Shown here piece by piece: positions 1 to 6,714 of a stretch of DNA of 7,438 nt; position 1 is the stretch's first letter; each line of letters opens with the position of its first letter. The position numbers were made by a program, and so were the translations under genes. The notes beneath the pieces are model-generated. The model was not told the origin of the DNA. It worked only from the letters and a program-made list of their open reading frames with translations, and searched no databases. The stretch is from Oscillospiraceae bacterium (GTDB lineage: Bacteria > Bacillota > Clostridia > Oscillospirales > Ruminococcaceae), in the NCBI GenBank assembly GCA_031285945.1, contig JAITVF010000185.1, forward strand, positions 1 through 7,438, in the 5' to 3' direction.

Positions 1-597
1 TTTGTCGGCGCCCCTATTGCCGAGGCGATTTACGGCGGCCCCGGGATTATTCTCAGCTCCTGCTATCAGCTCCCTTACTGCATTTCCATGTGGTCGGTGG
101 GGCTTGCCTACTATGCCGGCGCCTTCGATAAAAAAAACGCTCTTAAAAAAGTGGCGACTCACCCTTGCGTTTTGTCGGTGGCGATTGGATTTTTGGTCTC
201 GTATTTTAAAGTGTCTCTGCCGGGTGTGATTGAAAACTCGATAGGGGCTTTGGGCGCATGCTCCGCCCCAATTTCGATGCTTCTTACCGGAATGATATTG
301 GCGGGGGCAAACACTAAATCAATCCTTAATCCGCGCACTGTCTATCACACAGTGATGCGGATAATAGTGCTGCCCGCCGCAGTGCTGGGTTTTTCGTGGC
401 TATTTGGCCTGCGGGGCCTCGCATTGTCGATCAATGTCCTTATGGCTGCGCTGCCGGCGGGTATAGTATCGGTCATGCTCGCCTCAAAATATCGCGCCGA
501 CGAGGTTTTTGCCAGCAGCTGCGTTGTGCTGAGCACAGCCCTTTCCTTCGTGACCATTCCCATGTGGCAGCTTATCCTGCAAAGACTCGCCGGCTGA
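1..597 (+). CDS. AEC family transporter (auxin efflux carrier-like permease), 3' part
   Basis: The frame is open from base 1 to a TGA at 595-597 and gives 198 residues. The gene is cut by the left edge, and the internal ATG at 88 is not its start. The fragment is almost wholly hydrophobic, with several membrane segments. Its first residues, FVGAPIAEAIYGG, fit the conserved GxPl-xxalyG region of AEC permeases. A later FxxSCVVLSTALSFVTIPMW stretch fits the last helices of the family. AEC proteins are usually about 300 residues, so this is roughly the C-terminal two thirds. Family members are secondary transporters of the cytoplasmic membrane, many for malate or other organic anions; the substrate here cannot be read. 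The MATE gene starts 32 bases downstream on the same strand without a terminator between, so the two are probably co-transcribed. The family call is fairly sure. Confidence 0.85.
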   Translation, partial: FVGAPIAEAIYGGPGIILSSCYQLPYCISMWSVGLAYYAGAFDKKNALKKVATHPCVLSVAIGFLVSYFKVSLPGVIENSIGALGACSAPISMLLTGMILAGANTKSILNPRTVYHTVMRIIVLPAAVLGFSWLFGLRGLALSINVLMAALPAGIVSVMLASKYRADEVFASSCVVLSTALSFVTIPMWQLILQRLAG

Positions 598-629
598 GGC
601 GGTTTTCATAATACCTTTGGAGGAATCCC

Positions 630-1991
630 ATGAATGATTTTACCAGCGGCAACGCGGCCCGACAGATTCTTATGTTTTCGCTGCCCATGCTTATAGGCAA
701 CATGTTCCAGCAGCTTTACAGCATGGTGGACGCCATTGTTGTCGGAAGGTTTGTCGGCGGAACGGCGCTTGCCTCGGTGGGGGTCGCCATGAACGTGCTG
801 CAATTTTTGCTGGCGGTGCTCATAGGGCTTACGACCGGCGCGTCGGTCGTTATAGCCCAATACTACGGGGCAAAGCAGTACGATAATCTTGAGCGGGCCG
901 TTTCGACCAGCATATTGTTTCTTGCGGTGTTTTCGGTTGTGATAACCGCTGTAGGAATTTTTTGCGCGCCGGCTATCCTGCGGGCGCTAAACACCTCGGC
1001 CGATATATTAGACGACGCAAGACTTTATCTGAGGGTTTTAATGGCCGGGATAATTTTCCCCATATTCTTTAACATGTACACGGCTTACCTGAGGGCGCTG
1101 GGGGACTCGAGAAGTCCGCTATATTTTTTGATCATCTCAACAGTCCTTAATACGGGGCTTGATCTTTTGTTAGTGGTACGCTTCGGGCTGGGAGTATTCG
1201 GCGTCGCGATAGCAACGATTATCGCCCAGGCTGTGGCGGCGGTTCTCTGTTACATATATACGCGGCGCACGGTTCCTCTCCTTACAGTTAAGGGCTTCGT
1301 TTATGACCGGCGGATGTTCGGCGCGATTTTGCGCTACGGAACGCCCGCCGCCCTCCAGCTTTCCCTGGTTTCGCTGGCCAACCTGACAATTACCAGGCTT
1401 ATCAACTCCTTCGGCTCGGTCGCGATGGCGGGAGTAACCGCCGCGGTTAAGTTTGATCAGCTCGCTACCCTGCCGATAAGCAACTTCAGCATGGCCCTTT
1501 CCACCTTTGTGGGCCAGAATATGGGGGCCGGGCTTATTGAACGGGTGCGCAGAGGCTTTCGCTCGTCGGTGCTTTATATGGTCGCGCTGGCGATATGCCT
1601 CTCGCTGATCGTGCGGCTGCTGGGGCCGCACCTACTCGCTCTCTTTTTGAATCGCGAGGATGTCAACACTCTGGAAATAATGGGGATAGGGCTAAGATAT
1701 CTCAACGTGATATCCGCGTTTTACTTTTTATTCTCTTTACTGTTCAGCTTCAACGGATTTTTCCGCGGCGTTGGCGACGGCGTTGTAGCAATGATCTTTC
1801 CGGTATCCAGCCTTGTTATCCGCACCCTTTCGGCCTACGCGCTGGTGTGGTGGGGCGGGATGGGGCCCGAGGCGCTGGCCTGGTCCATTCCCATAGGCTG
1901 GGGACTCAGCAGCCTCGCGAGCTGGCTCTACTACCTGACGGGCCGCTGGACGGGCAAGGCCGTTACAAAGGCTGCGGAGCCTGCCGGATGA
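630..1991 (+). CDS. MATE family efflux transporter
   Basis: This is a complete 453-residue integral membrane protein, the usual MATE length, which normally means 12 helices in two pseudo-symmetric halves. The N-terminal GNMFQQLYSMVDAIVVGRFVG (about residues 23-43) is the classic first-helix region of the family. The second half opens near residue 231 with ILRYGTPAALQLSL and continues through the FVGQNMGAG motif. MATE proteins use a Na+ or H+ gradient to export cationic drugs, dyes or metabolites across the cytoplasmic membrane; the actual substrate is unknown. The ATG start is supported by GGAGG at 619-623, six bases upstream. It follows the AEC gene closely and converges on the MFS gene, with only 11 bases between the stop codons and no hairpin terminator visible in that gap. 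Annotation as MATE is secure. Confidence 0.95.
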   Translation: MNDFTSGNAARQILMFSLPMLIGNMFQQLYSMVDAIVVGRFVGGTALASVGVAMNVLQFLLAVLIGLTTGASVVIAQYYGAKQYDNLERAVSTSILFLAVFSVVITAVGIFCAPAILRALNTSADILDDARLYLRVLMAGIIFPIFFNMYTAYLRALGDSRSPLYFLIISTVLNTGLDLLLVVRFGLGVFGVAIATIIAQAVAAVLCYIYTRRTVPLLTVKGFVYDRRMFGAILRYGTPAALQLSLVSLANLTITRLINSFGSVAMAGVTAAVKFDQLATLPISNFSMALSTFVGQNMGAGLIERVRRGFRSSVLYMVALAICLSLIVRLLGPHLLALFLNREDVNTLEIMGIGLRYLNVISAFYFLFSLLFSFNGFFRGVGDGVVAMIFPVSSLVIRTLSAYALVWWGGMGPEALAWSIPIGWGLSSLASWLYYLTGRWTGKAVTKAAEPAG

Positions 1992-2002
1992 TACGCAGTC
2001 TC

Positions 2003-3202
2003 TTATTTTGACACGCTTTTTGCCGGATTATCCATCATAAGTACCAGCGCCACAGCCACAGCGCAGGTTGCCGAGGCCAGAAGAAACGCTCCGGTATAGC
2101 TACCCCCTGCCGTGATCCTGTTAGATATCATTGGAAAAACCAGCGCCGATACGCCGAACCCGAGCATGACAAGCCCAAAGTTCATACCGCCGTACCGGGT
2201 ACCGAAGCTTTCGGCCGTCATTGCCGCGTAAACGCTCGAAGCGCCGCCAAAGCCGAAGGAAATCAGCATTATGCAGAGCAGGAACAGCAAGCCCTCACCG
2301 ACGATCATGGTCAGCGATGCGCAGAGGATTATAAGCGCGATAGCGACCATAGCGACTTTTCGCCCGGTTTTGTCGGATATCCAGGATACCGCCAGCCGGC
2401 CCGCCGCACTGCTGACGCCTGTCAGCGCGACGCCGAGCAGGGCAAGGTCTTCAGACAGGCCCCTGACCGCTCCGAGGGACAAAAACACGGGGTTCAAAAT
2501 AAAGTACGCAGGCAAAGTGAACAGCAAGCCGCCTGCCAGCAGGTAATACTGCTTTGTCTTAACAATCTCCTTGGGGGCGTACTGACGGCGGCTTGCGGCT
2601 GCCTGCGCGGGCTTGTACCCTCCGGGCGAGTAGCCCTCCGGCGGGTTTTGAATGGCAAGGGAGCATGCCCCGCACAGAACAAAAAAGCTTGCCCCAAAAA
2701 TCAGAAAAGTTGCGGTGACGCCCAAGCTCGCAAGCATAGCCCTGGCAAGAGGGGCGAAGACTACCAGAGAAAAGCCGAAGGCGCTTACAATCATCCCCGA
2801 GGCGAAGCCTCGCCTGTCCGGGAACCATTTTTGAATGGCTGCCACCGTGGCGGTGTATACCGTCCCCACGCCCAGGCCGCCGACGACGCCGTAGGTTACG
2901 TAGACCAGCCACGGCGAGCCGGCCGTGACGAGAGCGGTACAGGCCATTCCGGCGCCTATCAAGGAGCTGCCCGCAATGGTAACCCGTTTTGGCCCCAGCT
3001 TATCCTGCGCGTAACCGCCGGCAATAATCCCGAGCACAAACATCGCCAGCATAACCGAGGATGTAAGCGCCGCCGCTCCCGCGTCCCAGTTCAAATGCGC
3101 GGACACCGGCCCGCGGAAGACGCTCCACATATAGATAATCCCGGCGCAAAACTGAATTATCATTCCGGCGCCCAGGACAAGATACCTGTTTTTTGCTCTC
3201 AT
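2003..3202 (-). CDS. MFS transporter, OFA (oxalate/formate antiporter)-like
   Basis: This is a complete 399-residue polytopic protein of normal MFS length with about 12 predicted membrane segments. The first helix has the OFA-like pattern FCAGIIYMWSVF (residues 18-29). The loop 2-3 motif appears as GGYAQDKLGPKRV (62-74), and QKWFPDRRGFASGM (124-137) is typical of the OFA subfamily. A hydrophilic central loop lies at about residues 185-215. Such carriers move small carboxylates by exchange or with protons; the true substrate cannot be told. The ATG start (minus strand, 3200-3202) has a good GGGAG upstream, at about 3211-3215. On the minus strand it lies downstream of the 41-residue peptide gene but is separated from it by two terminator-like hairpins, so it probably has its own promoter in 3210-3300, where I see no convincing -35/-10 pair. 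It converges tightly with the MATE gene. Confidence 0.93.
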   Translation of the reverse strand: MRAKNRYLVLGAGMIIQFCAGIIYMWSVFRGPVSAHLNWDAGAAALTSSVMLAMFVLGIIAGGYAQDKLGPKRVTIAGSSLIGAGMACTALVTAGSPWLVYVTYGVVGGLGVGTVYTATVAAIQKWFPDRRGFASGMIVSAFGFSLVVFAPLARAMLASLGVTATFLIFGASFFVLCGACSLAIQNPPEGYSPGGYKPAQAAASRRQYAPKEIVKTKQYYLLAGGLLFTLPAYFILNPVFLSLGAVRGLSEDLALLGVALTGVSSAAGRLAVSWISDKTGRKVAMVAIALIILCASLTMIVGEGLLFLLCIMLISFGFGGASSVYAAMTAESFGTRYGGMNFGLVMLGFGVSALVFPMISNRITAGGSYTGAFLLASATCAVAVALVLMMDNPAKSVSK

Positions 3203-3302
3203 TGCAAAAACTCCCTTTTATTGGTGGCTATATTATTACATGATAGAGGGCTGACTATGTTTTTTATTGCGAGCTGGGTTTAGTATTACATACGATTCAC
3301 TG

Positions 3303-3323
3303 AAAAACGGGCGCAAACGCCCG
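3303..3323 (-). terminator. Probable intrinsic terminator, minus strand
   Basis: A 6-bp GC-only stem (CGGGCG at 3308-3313 pairing with CGCCCG at 3318-3323) has a 4-base loop. Read on the minus strand it is followed directly by TTTTT (3303-3307). It is the second such structure downstream of the 41-residue peptide gene and lies upstream of the MFS gene, so it would block read-through into that gene. The stem is short, so strength is uncertain. Confidence 0.55.
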
Positions 3324-3376
3324 GGAACGGCATGTTCTTCCCAATATTATCGACTCGACTCCTCTCAGGGGAATAT

Positions 3377-3420
3377 AAAAAGCGCCTGTGGCAACCGTAC
3401 CGATTGCCACAGGCGCTTTT
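3377..3420 (-). terminator. Strong intrinsic terminator, possibly bidirectional
   Basis: A perfect 17-bp stem (3378-3394 with 3404-3420) encloses a 9-base loop. The GC-rich core GCGCCTGTGGC is flanked by A/T pairs, so minus-strand transcripts end in a U-rich tract and plus-strand transcripts end in four U. It begins only 11 bases after the stop codon of the 41-residue peptide gene and is most simply its terminator. No plus-strand gene ends here. Confidence 0.85.
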
Positions 3421-3431
3421 AGTCGTAAACA

Positions 3432-3557
3432 CTACAACATAAGAGCTTTTCTGTGAACAACCGGCCGCATAAAAAAGAACAAGCCAATAAACGAAGTAAA
3501 GAACACTTCGTTAAAGATGCTTGTTAGAAGGTTAATCGCGCGGACGGTGCCATTCAT
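3432..3557 (-). CDS. 41-residue single-pass membrane peptide, unknown function
   Basis: This ORF encodes 41 residues, starting MNGTVRAINLLTSIFN, with a hydrophobic, Phe-rich span (about residues 9-30, including FFTSFIGLFFFM) and a basic end, RPVVHRKALML. The ATG at 3557 is chosen because a perfect GGAGG (minus strand, 3564-3568) sits six bases before it. A promoter with TTGACA, 17-bp spacing and TACACT lies just upstream, and a strong terminator follows the stop. The frame stays open upstream to 3713, but that extension would start inside the VOC gene and before the promoter, so it is rejected. I do not recognise the peptide. Size, one helix and a basic C-terminus are compatible with a small membrane regulator or a type I toxin-like peptide, but no antisense antitoxin promoter was found. 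Existence is fairly well supported by signals; function is unknown. Confidence 0.65.
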   Translation of the reverse strand: MNGTVRAINLLTSIFNEVFFTSFIGLFFFMRPVVHRKALML

Positions 3558-3594
3558 AGCGGGCCTCCGTAAATGAATAATCAATTTGTAAGCC

Positions 3595-3623
3595 AGTGTA
3601 TACCAAAGAGTTATTCTTGTCAA
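3595..3623 (-). promoter_or_regulatory. SigA-type promoter for the 41-residue peptide gene
   Basis: On the minus strand, a perfect -35 TTGACA (3618-3623) is separated by exactly 17 bases from a -10 TACACT (3595-3600, four of six matches to consensus). The predicted start is near 3588, giving a leader of about 30 bases that holds the GGAGG of the small gene. It lies just after the VOC stop codon. Confidence 0.65.
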
Positions 3624-3651
3624 GAGTTTTTTTATATCGCCGCCAGAGCGC

Positions 3652-4074
3652 TTAGCACTTAACGTAGTGCAACAGCTGCCATTTGATACCGAATTTGTCG
3701 GTAACGCCGCCATAAAGCTCGCTGTAAAAGGTTTTCCCGAGATTTTCGTTCACTGTGCCGCCAACGCTTAGCTCATTGAATATTCTCTCGACTTCAGCCT
3801 TATCTTCCATGCTGACGGTCGGCGTGATGTTATTGCCCTTAACCAGCGGCATTCCGGAGGGCATGTCCATAAACATCGCCACCATGTTCCCGAACTGGAG
3901 CCCGGCGTACATGACCTTATCCATGTCTGATTCCTGCAAGATGTAGCCGGTATCGTCGGGCGGGACCTCGGCATAGGTCATTAAATTTTGAATCTCGGTT
4001 TTGAATACCCCGGAGTAGAACTCCAGAGCCTCGCGGCAATTACCGTCAAAATTGATAAACACTTCAAACTGCAT
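3652..4074 (-). CDS. VOC family protein, PhnB-like (glyoxalase/bleomycin resistance fold)
   Basis: This is a 140-residue cytosolic protein, a normal length for PhnB-like members of the vicinal oxygen chelate superfamily. It shows the typical opening FINFDGNCREALEFYSGVF (residues 6-24), a central GLQFGNMVAMFMD (58-70), GNNITPTVSM (80-89), and the closing YGGVTDKFGIKWQL (121-134). The family has diverse roles, including dioxygenases, isomerases and metal- or drug-binding proteins, so no reaction can be assigned. The ATG at 4074 is preferred: AAGGAG lies ten bases upstream (minus strand, 4085-4090) and an extended -10 sits at 4120-4128. The frame runs on to 4161, but that longer form would begin upstream of the proposed transcription start. 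The gene is probably transcribed alone from its own promoter; no clear terminator follows before the promoter of the small peptide gene. Confidence 0.88.
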   Translation of the reverse strand: MQFEVFINFDGNCREALEFYSGVFKTEIQNLMTYAEVPPDDTGYILQESDMDKVMYAGLQFGNMVAMFMDMPSGMPLVKGNNITPTVSMEDKAEVERIFNELSVGGTVNENLGKTFYSELYGGVTDKFGIKWQLLHYVKC

Positions 4075-4119
4075 ACTCAATACGCTCCTTAAGTTTATTT
4101 TGCAGACGCTGTCATAATT

Positions 4120-4128
4120 ATTATACCA
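4120..4128 (-). promoter_or_regulatory. Extended -10 promoter for the VOC gene
   Basis: The minus strand reads TGGTATAAT, a perfect extended -10 (TGn plus TATAAT at 4120-4125). The predicted start is near 4113, leaving a leader of about 39 bases to the VOC ATG that includes its AAGGAG. No -35 match is seen at the right distance, which extended -10 promoters tolerate. Confidence 0.6.
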
Positions 4129-4145
4129 TAGTAGCGAAGCAAATC

Positions 4146-4154
4146 TGGTATAAT
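4146..4154 (+). promoter_or_regulatory. Extended -10 promoter facing right, no gene downstream
   Basis: TGGTATAAT on the plus strand (TATAAT at 4149-4154) predicts a start near 4161. No credible plus-strand gene follows before the terminator ending at 4275. There is no -35 match. Confidence 0.45.
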
Positions 4155-4169
4155 AGTGCATCTATGACT

Positions 4170-4178
4170 ATTATACCA
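4170..4178 (-). promoter_or_regulatory. Second leftward extended -10, upstream of the VOC gene
   Basis: The minus strand again reads TGGTATAAT (TATAAT at 4170-4175), with a weak -35 TTTTAA (three of six) 17 bases upstream. It would start a longer VOC transcript near 4163. It forms one arm of the 14-bp inverted repeat and may instead act as an operator half-site. Confidence 0.4.
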
Positions 4179-4211
4179 GACGCCGTCATTTATTAAAAGA
4201 TGTATATTTAA

Positions 4212-5007
<796 letters not shown>

Positions 5008-5038
5008 TCTCCATTTCTGTCAAACAGTTGATTGCTAC

Positions 5039-5068
5039 AGTATATTCGTACTGAGGCTTTGCCGTGAA
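5039..5068 (-). promoter_or_regulatory. Probable promoter for the HPP-repeat gene
   Basis: On the minus strand, -35 TTCACG (5063-5068, four of six) is followed after 18 bases by -10 TATACT (5039-5044, five of six). The predicted start is near 5032, about 25-34 bases before the two candidate GTG starts. The match is moderate. Confidence 0.45.
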
Positions 5069-5126
5069 CAATATGGCGTTAACCAAAAGAAAAATGGGGA
5101 CACTTTTATAATGCGCAAGAGCAGTA

Positions 5127-5155
5127 TTGTTATATCTGCGTTATAGTGCTAAAAT
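5127..5155 (+). promoter_or_regulatory. Probable promoter for the HD-GYP gene
   Basis: TTGTTA (5127-5132, four of six to the -35 consensus) is separated by 17 bases from TAAAAT (5150-5155, five of six to the -10). The predicted start near 5162 gives a leader of about 33 bases carrying the GGAGTGAGG ribosome binding site. A perfect TATAAT at 5107-5112 also exists but lacks a -35 partner. Confidence 0.45.
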
Positions 5156-5194
5156 AAGAAGATAAAGGTGTAAACAGAGTGGAGTGAGGTTACT

Positions 5195-6280
5195 TTGAAA
5201 CTTACACATATCGATAATATGGAGCCCGGGATGATGGTCGGCCGCGATATTACACTGGTCAATGAGGCCATACCCCTTGTCCGCGAAAAAACACCGCTGA
5301 CGCCTGCCCTGATTGACCTTATGCGCAAGCATCAGATTCGCTTTGCTTATATTAACGAGGATATCCCGCGCGCCGAAACGCATTCGAATTCGCCGATATA
5401 CGTACCGCAGGCAAAGCCCACTCTTTCCCCCGGCCTGAGGGACCGGGCTGTTCAGAGCCTTGAGGAAATATATAAGAGCTCGATTTCACGCGACGCGGTC
5501 GACGCTCACTCCGGCTTATCCGTGGCCCACCGGTTCGACAAAATTGTGGACGAGCTGGTGGATACTATAGACAGCGGCACCCTTATTAACATAATCAACT
5601 TAAAAAGCTACGACGATTACACTTATCACCACTCCCTGAGCGTAGCGGTGCTGTCTCTTGCGATCGCACAGGGGATGGGTATGAATCGAAACGATATGCG
5701 CAGAATCGCCAAGTGTGCCATGATGCACGATATAGGAAAAACAGCGGTTCCCATAGAGATTATACAAAAGCCCGGCAGACTTACCGAATTGGAGTTTGAG
5801 GCGATACGCAGCCACTCGAAAGCCGGATACGACTACCTGAGCAAAAGCGGTATCGGAGACGAAGAGATACGCGAGGTCGTTCTGCATCATCACGAAAAGT
5901 TTGACGGTACAGGCTATCCGCGTGGCCTGACAGGAGAGAATATCCCGCTTTGGAGCCGGATAATTTCTGTGGCTGACGTTTACGACGCCCTTACCTCCAA
6001 CCGGCCTTACCGCTCACCTCTCCCGCCGGCGGAGGCCATTGAATACGTTATGGGCGGAATCGAGACCCAGTTCGACTTTAGCGTGGTAGAAGCCTTTATC
6101 AAAAGGCTTGAGCTGTATCCGCCAGGCAGCAAAATAAGACTTTCCAACGGAGCCACCGCCGTAGTATACAACACGGAAAACGCGATGCGCCCCGTCGTGC
6201 GGATCCTGCCGACCGGCGAAATACTTGACCTTTACAGAGATCGCGATTGCCTGAACCTTGTAATCACCGAGATATTATAG
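5195..6280 (+). CDS. HD-GYP domain protein, probable c-di-GMP phosphodiesterase
   Basis: This is a complete 361-residue protein. HD-GYP enzymes hydrolyse cyclic di-GMP in the cytosol, lowering this second messenger and so affecting motility, biofilm or sporulation. Residues 1-60 form a small N-terminal domain (MEPGMMVGRDI, LTPALIDLMRKHQIRFAYI) common in clostridial HD-GYP proteins. There is no receiver or PAS domain and no membrane segment. The catalytic domain spans about 110-310: His145/His146 in YTYHHS, His178-Asp179 in MMHDIGK, HHHEKFDGTGYPRG (231-244) and Asp261 in SVADVYDAL. All expected metal ligands appear to be present. A C-terminal segment, YPPGSKIRLSNGATAVV, is typical. The start is TTG at 5195, after GGAGTGAGG at 5181-5189; no competing ATG has a better site. 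It is divergent from the HPP-repeat gene. The stop codon is part of a long hairpin. Family call secure; activity inferred from intact motifs. Confidence 0.95.
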   Translation: MKLTHIDNMEPGMMVGRDITLVNEAIPLVREKTPLTPALIDLMRKHQIRFAYINEDIPRAETHSNSPIYVPQAKPTLSPGLRDRAVQSLEEIYKSSISRDAVDAHSGLSVAHRFDKIVDELVDTIDSGTLINIINLKSYDDYTYHHSLSVAVLSLAIAQGMGMNRNDMRRIAKCAMMHDIGKTAVPIEIIQKPGRLTELEFEAIRSHSKAGYDYLSKSGIGDEEIREVVLHHHEKFDGTGYPRGLTGENIPLWSRIISVADVYDALTSNRPYRSPLPPAEAIEYVMGGIETQFDFSVVEAFIKRLELYPPGSKIRLSNGATAVVYNTENAMRPVVRILPTGEILDLYRDRDCLNLVITEIL

Positions 6281-6320
6281 CGATCATCCCCCGCCGAAGG
6301 CGGGGGATGATCGCTATAAT
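6274..6320 (+). terminator. Perfect 22-bp hairpin at the HD-GYP stop codon, terminator-like without U-tract
   Basis: Bases 6274-6295 pair perfectly with 6299-6320 around a 3-base GAA loop, with a GC core of CCCCCGCC against GGCGGGGG. The TAG stop (6278-6280) lies inside the left arm. No T-run follows on either strand, so it may be a transcript-end stabiliser, a processing site or a Rho-independent terminator of unusual type. Confidence 0.6.
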
Positions 6321-6448
6321 TGCGGGTTATGTATTAGGGCTTTTAAGCGTTTTGCCATTCGTTTAGGTTGCTATAAAGGCCACACAAGAGCGGGATGTAG
6401 ACCGAAAGATCATTTTGTGCATATATTGATTTCAGGGGGTGATACGGA

Positions 6449-6682
6449 GTGGATGTCAGCGCAATGGGGGCGGCTTCGGTGGCGATAGCGAATATGCTCG
6501 CCAAGCAAATGGAAAACAAGGATCTTGTTCCGCTTTCCACCCTGCTCGGCTTGCTTAATAATAACATCGAGGCGATCATTCGCATGCGCGCGCTGGAGGC
6601 TATCGATCAGGTCAGCACAGTAGAAACGGGACCCGCCTTAAATACTACAGCGGGTAATACCACGCTTAGCACCACACCCTGA
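6449..6682 (+). CDS. Small helical protein (77 aa), DUF6774-like, first of a pair
   Basis: This is a 77-residue protein starting at GTG 6449, preceded by AGGGGGTGA (6434-6442) with six bases of spacing. Residues 10-52 look like two amphipathic helices (SVAIANMLAKQM, then DLVPLSTLLGLLNNNIEA), and the tail is Thr/Ser/Asn-rich and probably disordered. The helical part aligns without gaps to the next protein: about 10 of 41 positions are identical, with more conservative matches, and the strongest shared piece is D-x3-LS-x2-L-x2-L. From memory the pair resembles short clostridial proteins of the DUF6774 type, which have no known function; this match is tentative. No clear promoter was seen in 6321-6448 (a TATAAA near 6373 has no well-spaced -35). 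It lies 32 bases before its partner and is surely in the same transcript. Confidence 0.75.
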   Translation: MDVSAMGAASVAIANMLAKQMENKDLVPLSTLLGLLNNNIEAIIRMRALEAIDQVSTVETGPALNTTAGNTTLSTTP

Positions 6683-6714
6683 CCCGCGACGCAATCTCTA
6701 CCGGGGGTGAGCAG

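Larger units (their letters stand above)
4144..4180. repeat. Perfect 14-bp inverted repeat carrying face-to-face -10 boxes
   Basis: TCTGGTATAATAGT (4144-4157) is exactly complementary to 4167-4180, with a 9-base spacer. Each arm contains TGGTATAAT, one on each strand. It could be an operator for a dimeric regulator, a pair of face-to-face promoters, or an RNA hairpin. The sequence shows the symmetry; the role is inference. Confidence 0.7.

Noticed and set aside
1170..1631. 153-residue minus-strand frame inside the MATE gene
   Set aside because: It is a hydrophilic, His/Arg-rich shadow of a clear MATE coding sequence, with no supporting signals.
2648..3283. 211-residue plus-strand frame antisense to the MFS gene
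   Set aside because: Composition is that of a shadow frame, rich in Arg, Gly and His, with no domain and no ribosome binding site. The minus-strand MFS protein is unambiguous.
3432..3557. Type I toxin-antitoxin pair
   Set aside because: The peptide is compatible with a toxin, but no convergent or overlapping antisense promoter for an RNA antitoxin could be found, so only the peptide is claimed.
3558..3713. 52-residue N-terminal extension of the 41-residue peptide
   Set aside because: It would overlap the end of the VOC gene and start upstream of the TTGACA promoter. The internal ATG has a perfect GGAGG.
4075..4161. 29-residue N-terminal extension of the VOC protein
   Set aside because: It runs through the extended -10 box at 4120-4128 and adds sequence not typical of the family. 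The internal ATG has AAGGAG at good spacing.
6315..6320. TATAAT at the right foot of the 22-bp hairpin as a promoter for the small-protein pair
   Set aside because: No -35 element or TG extension is present, and the box is explained as part of the hairpin arm.
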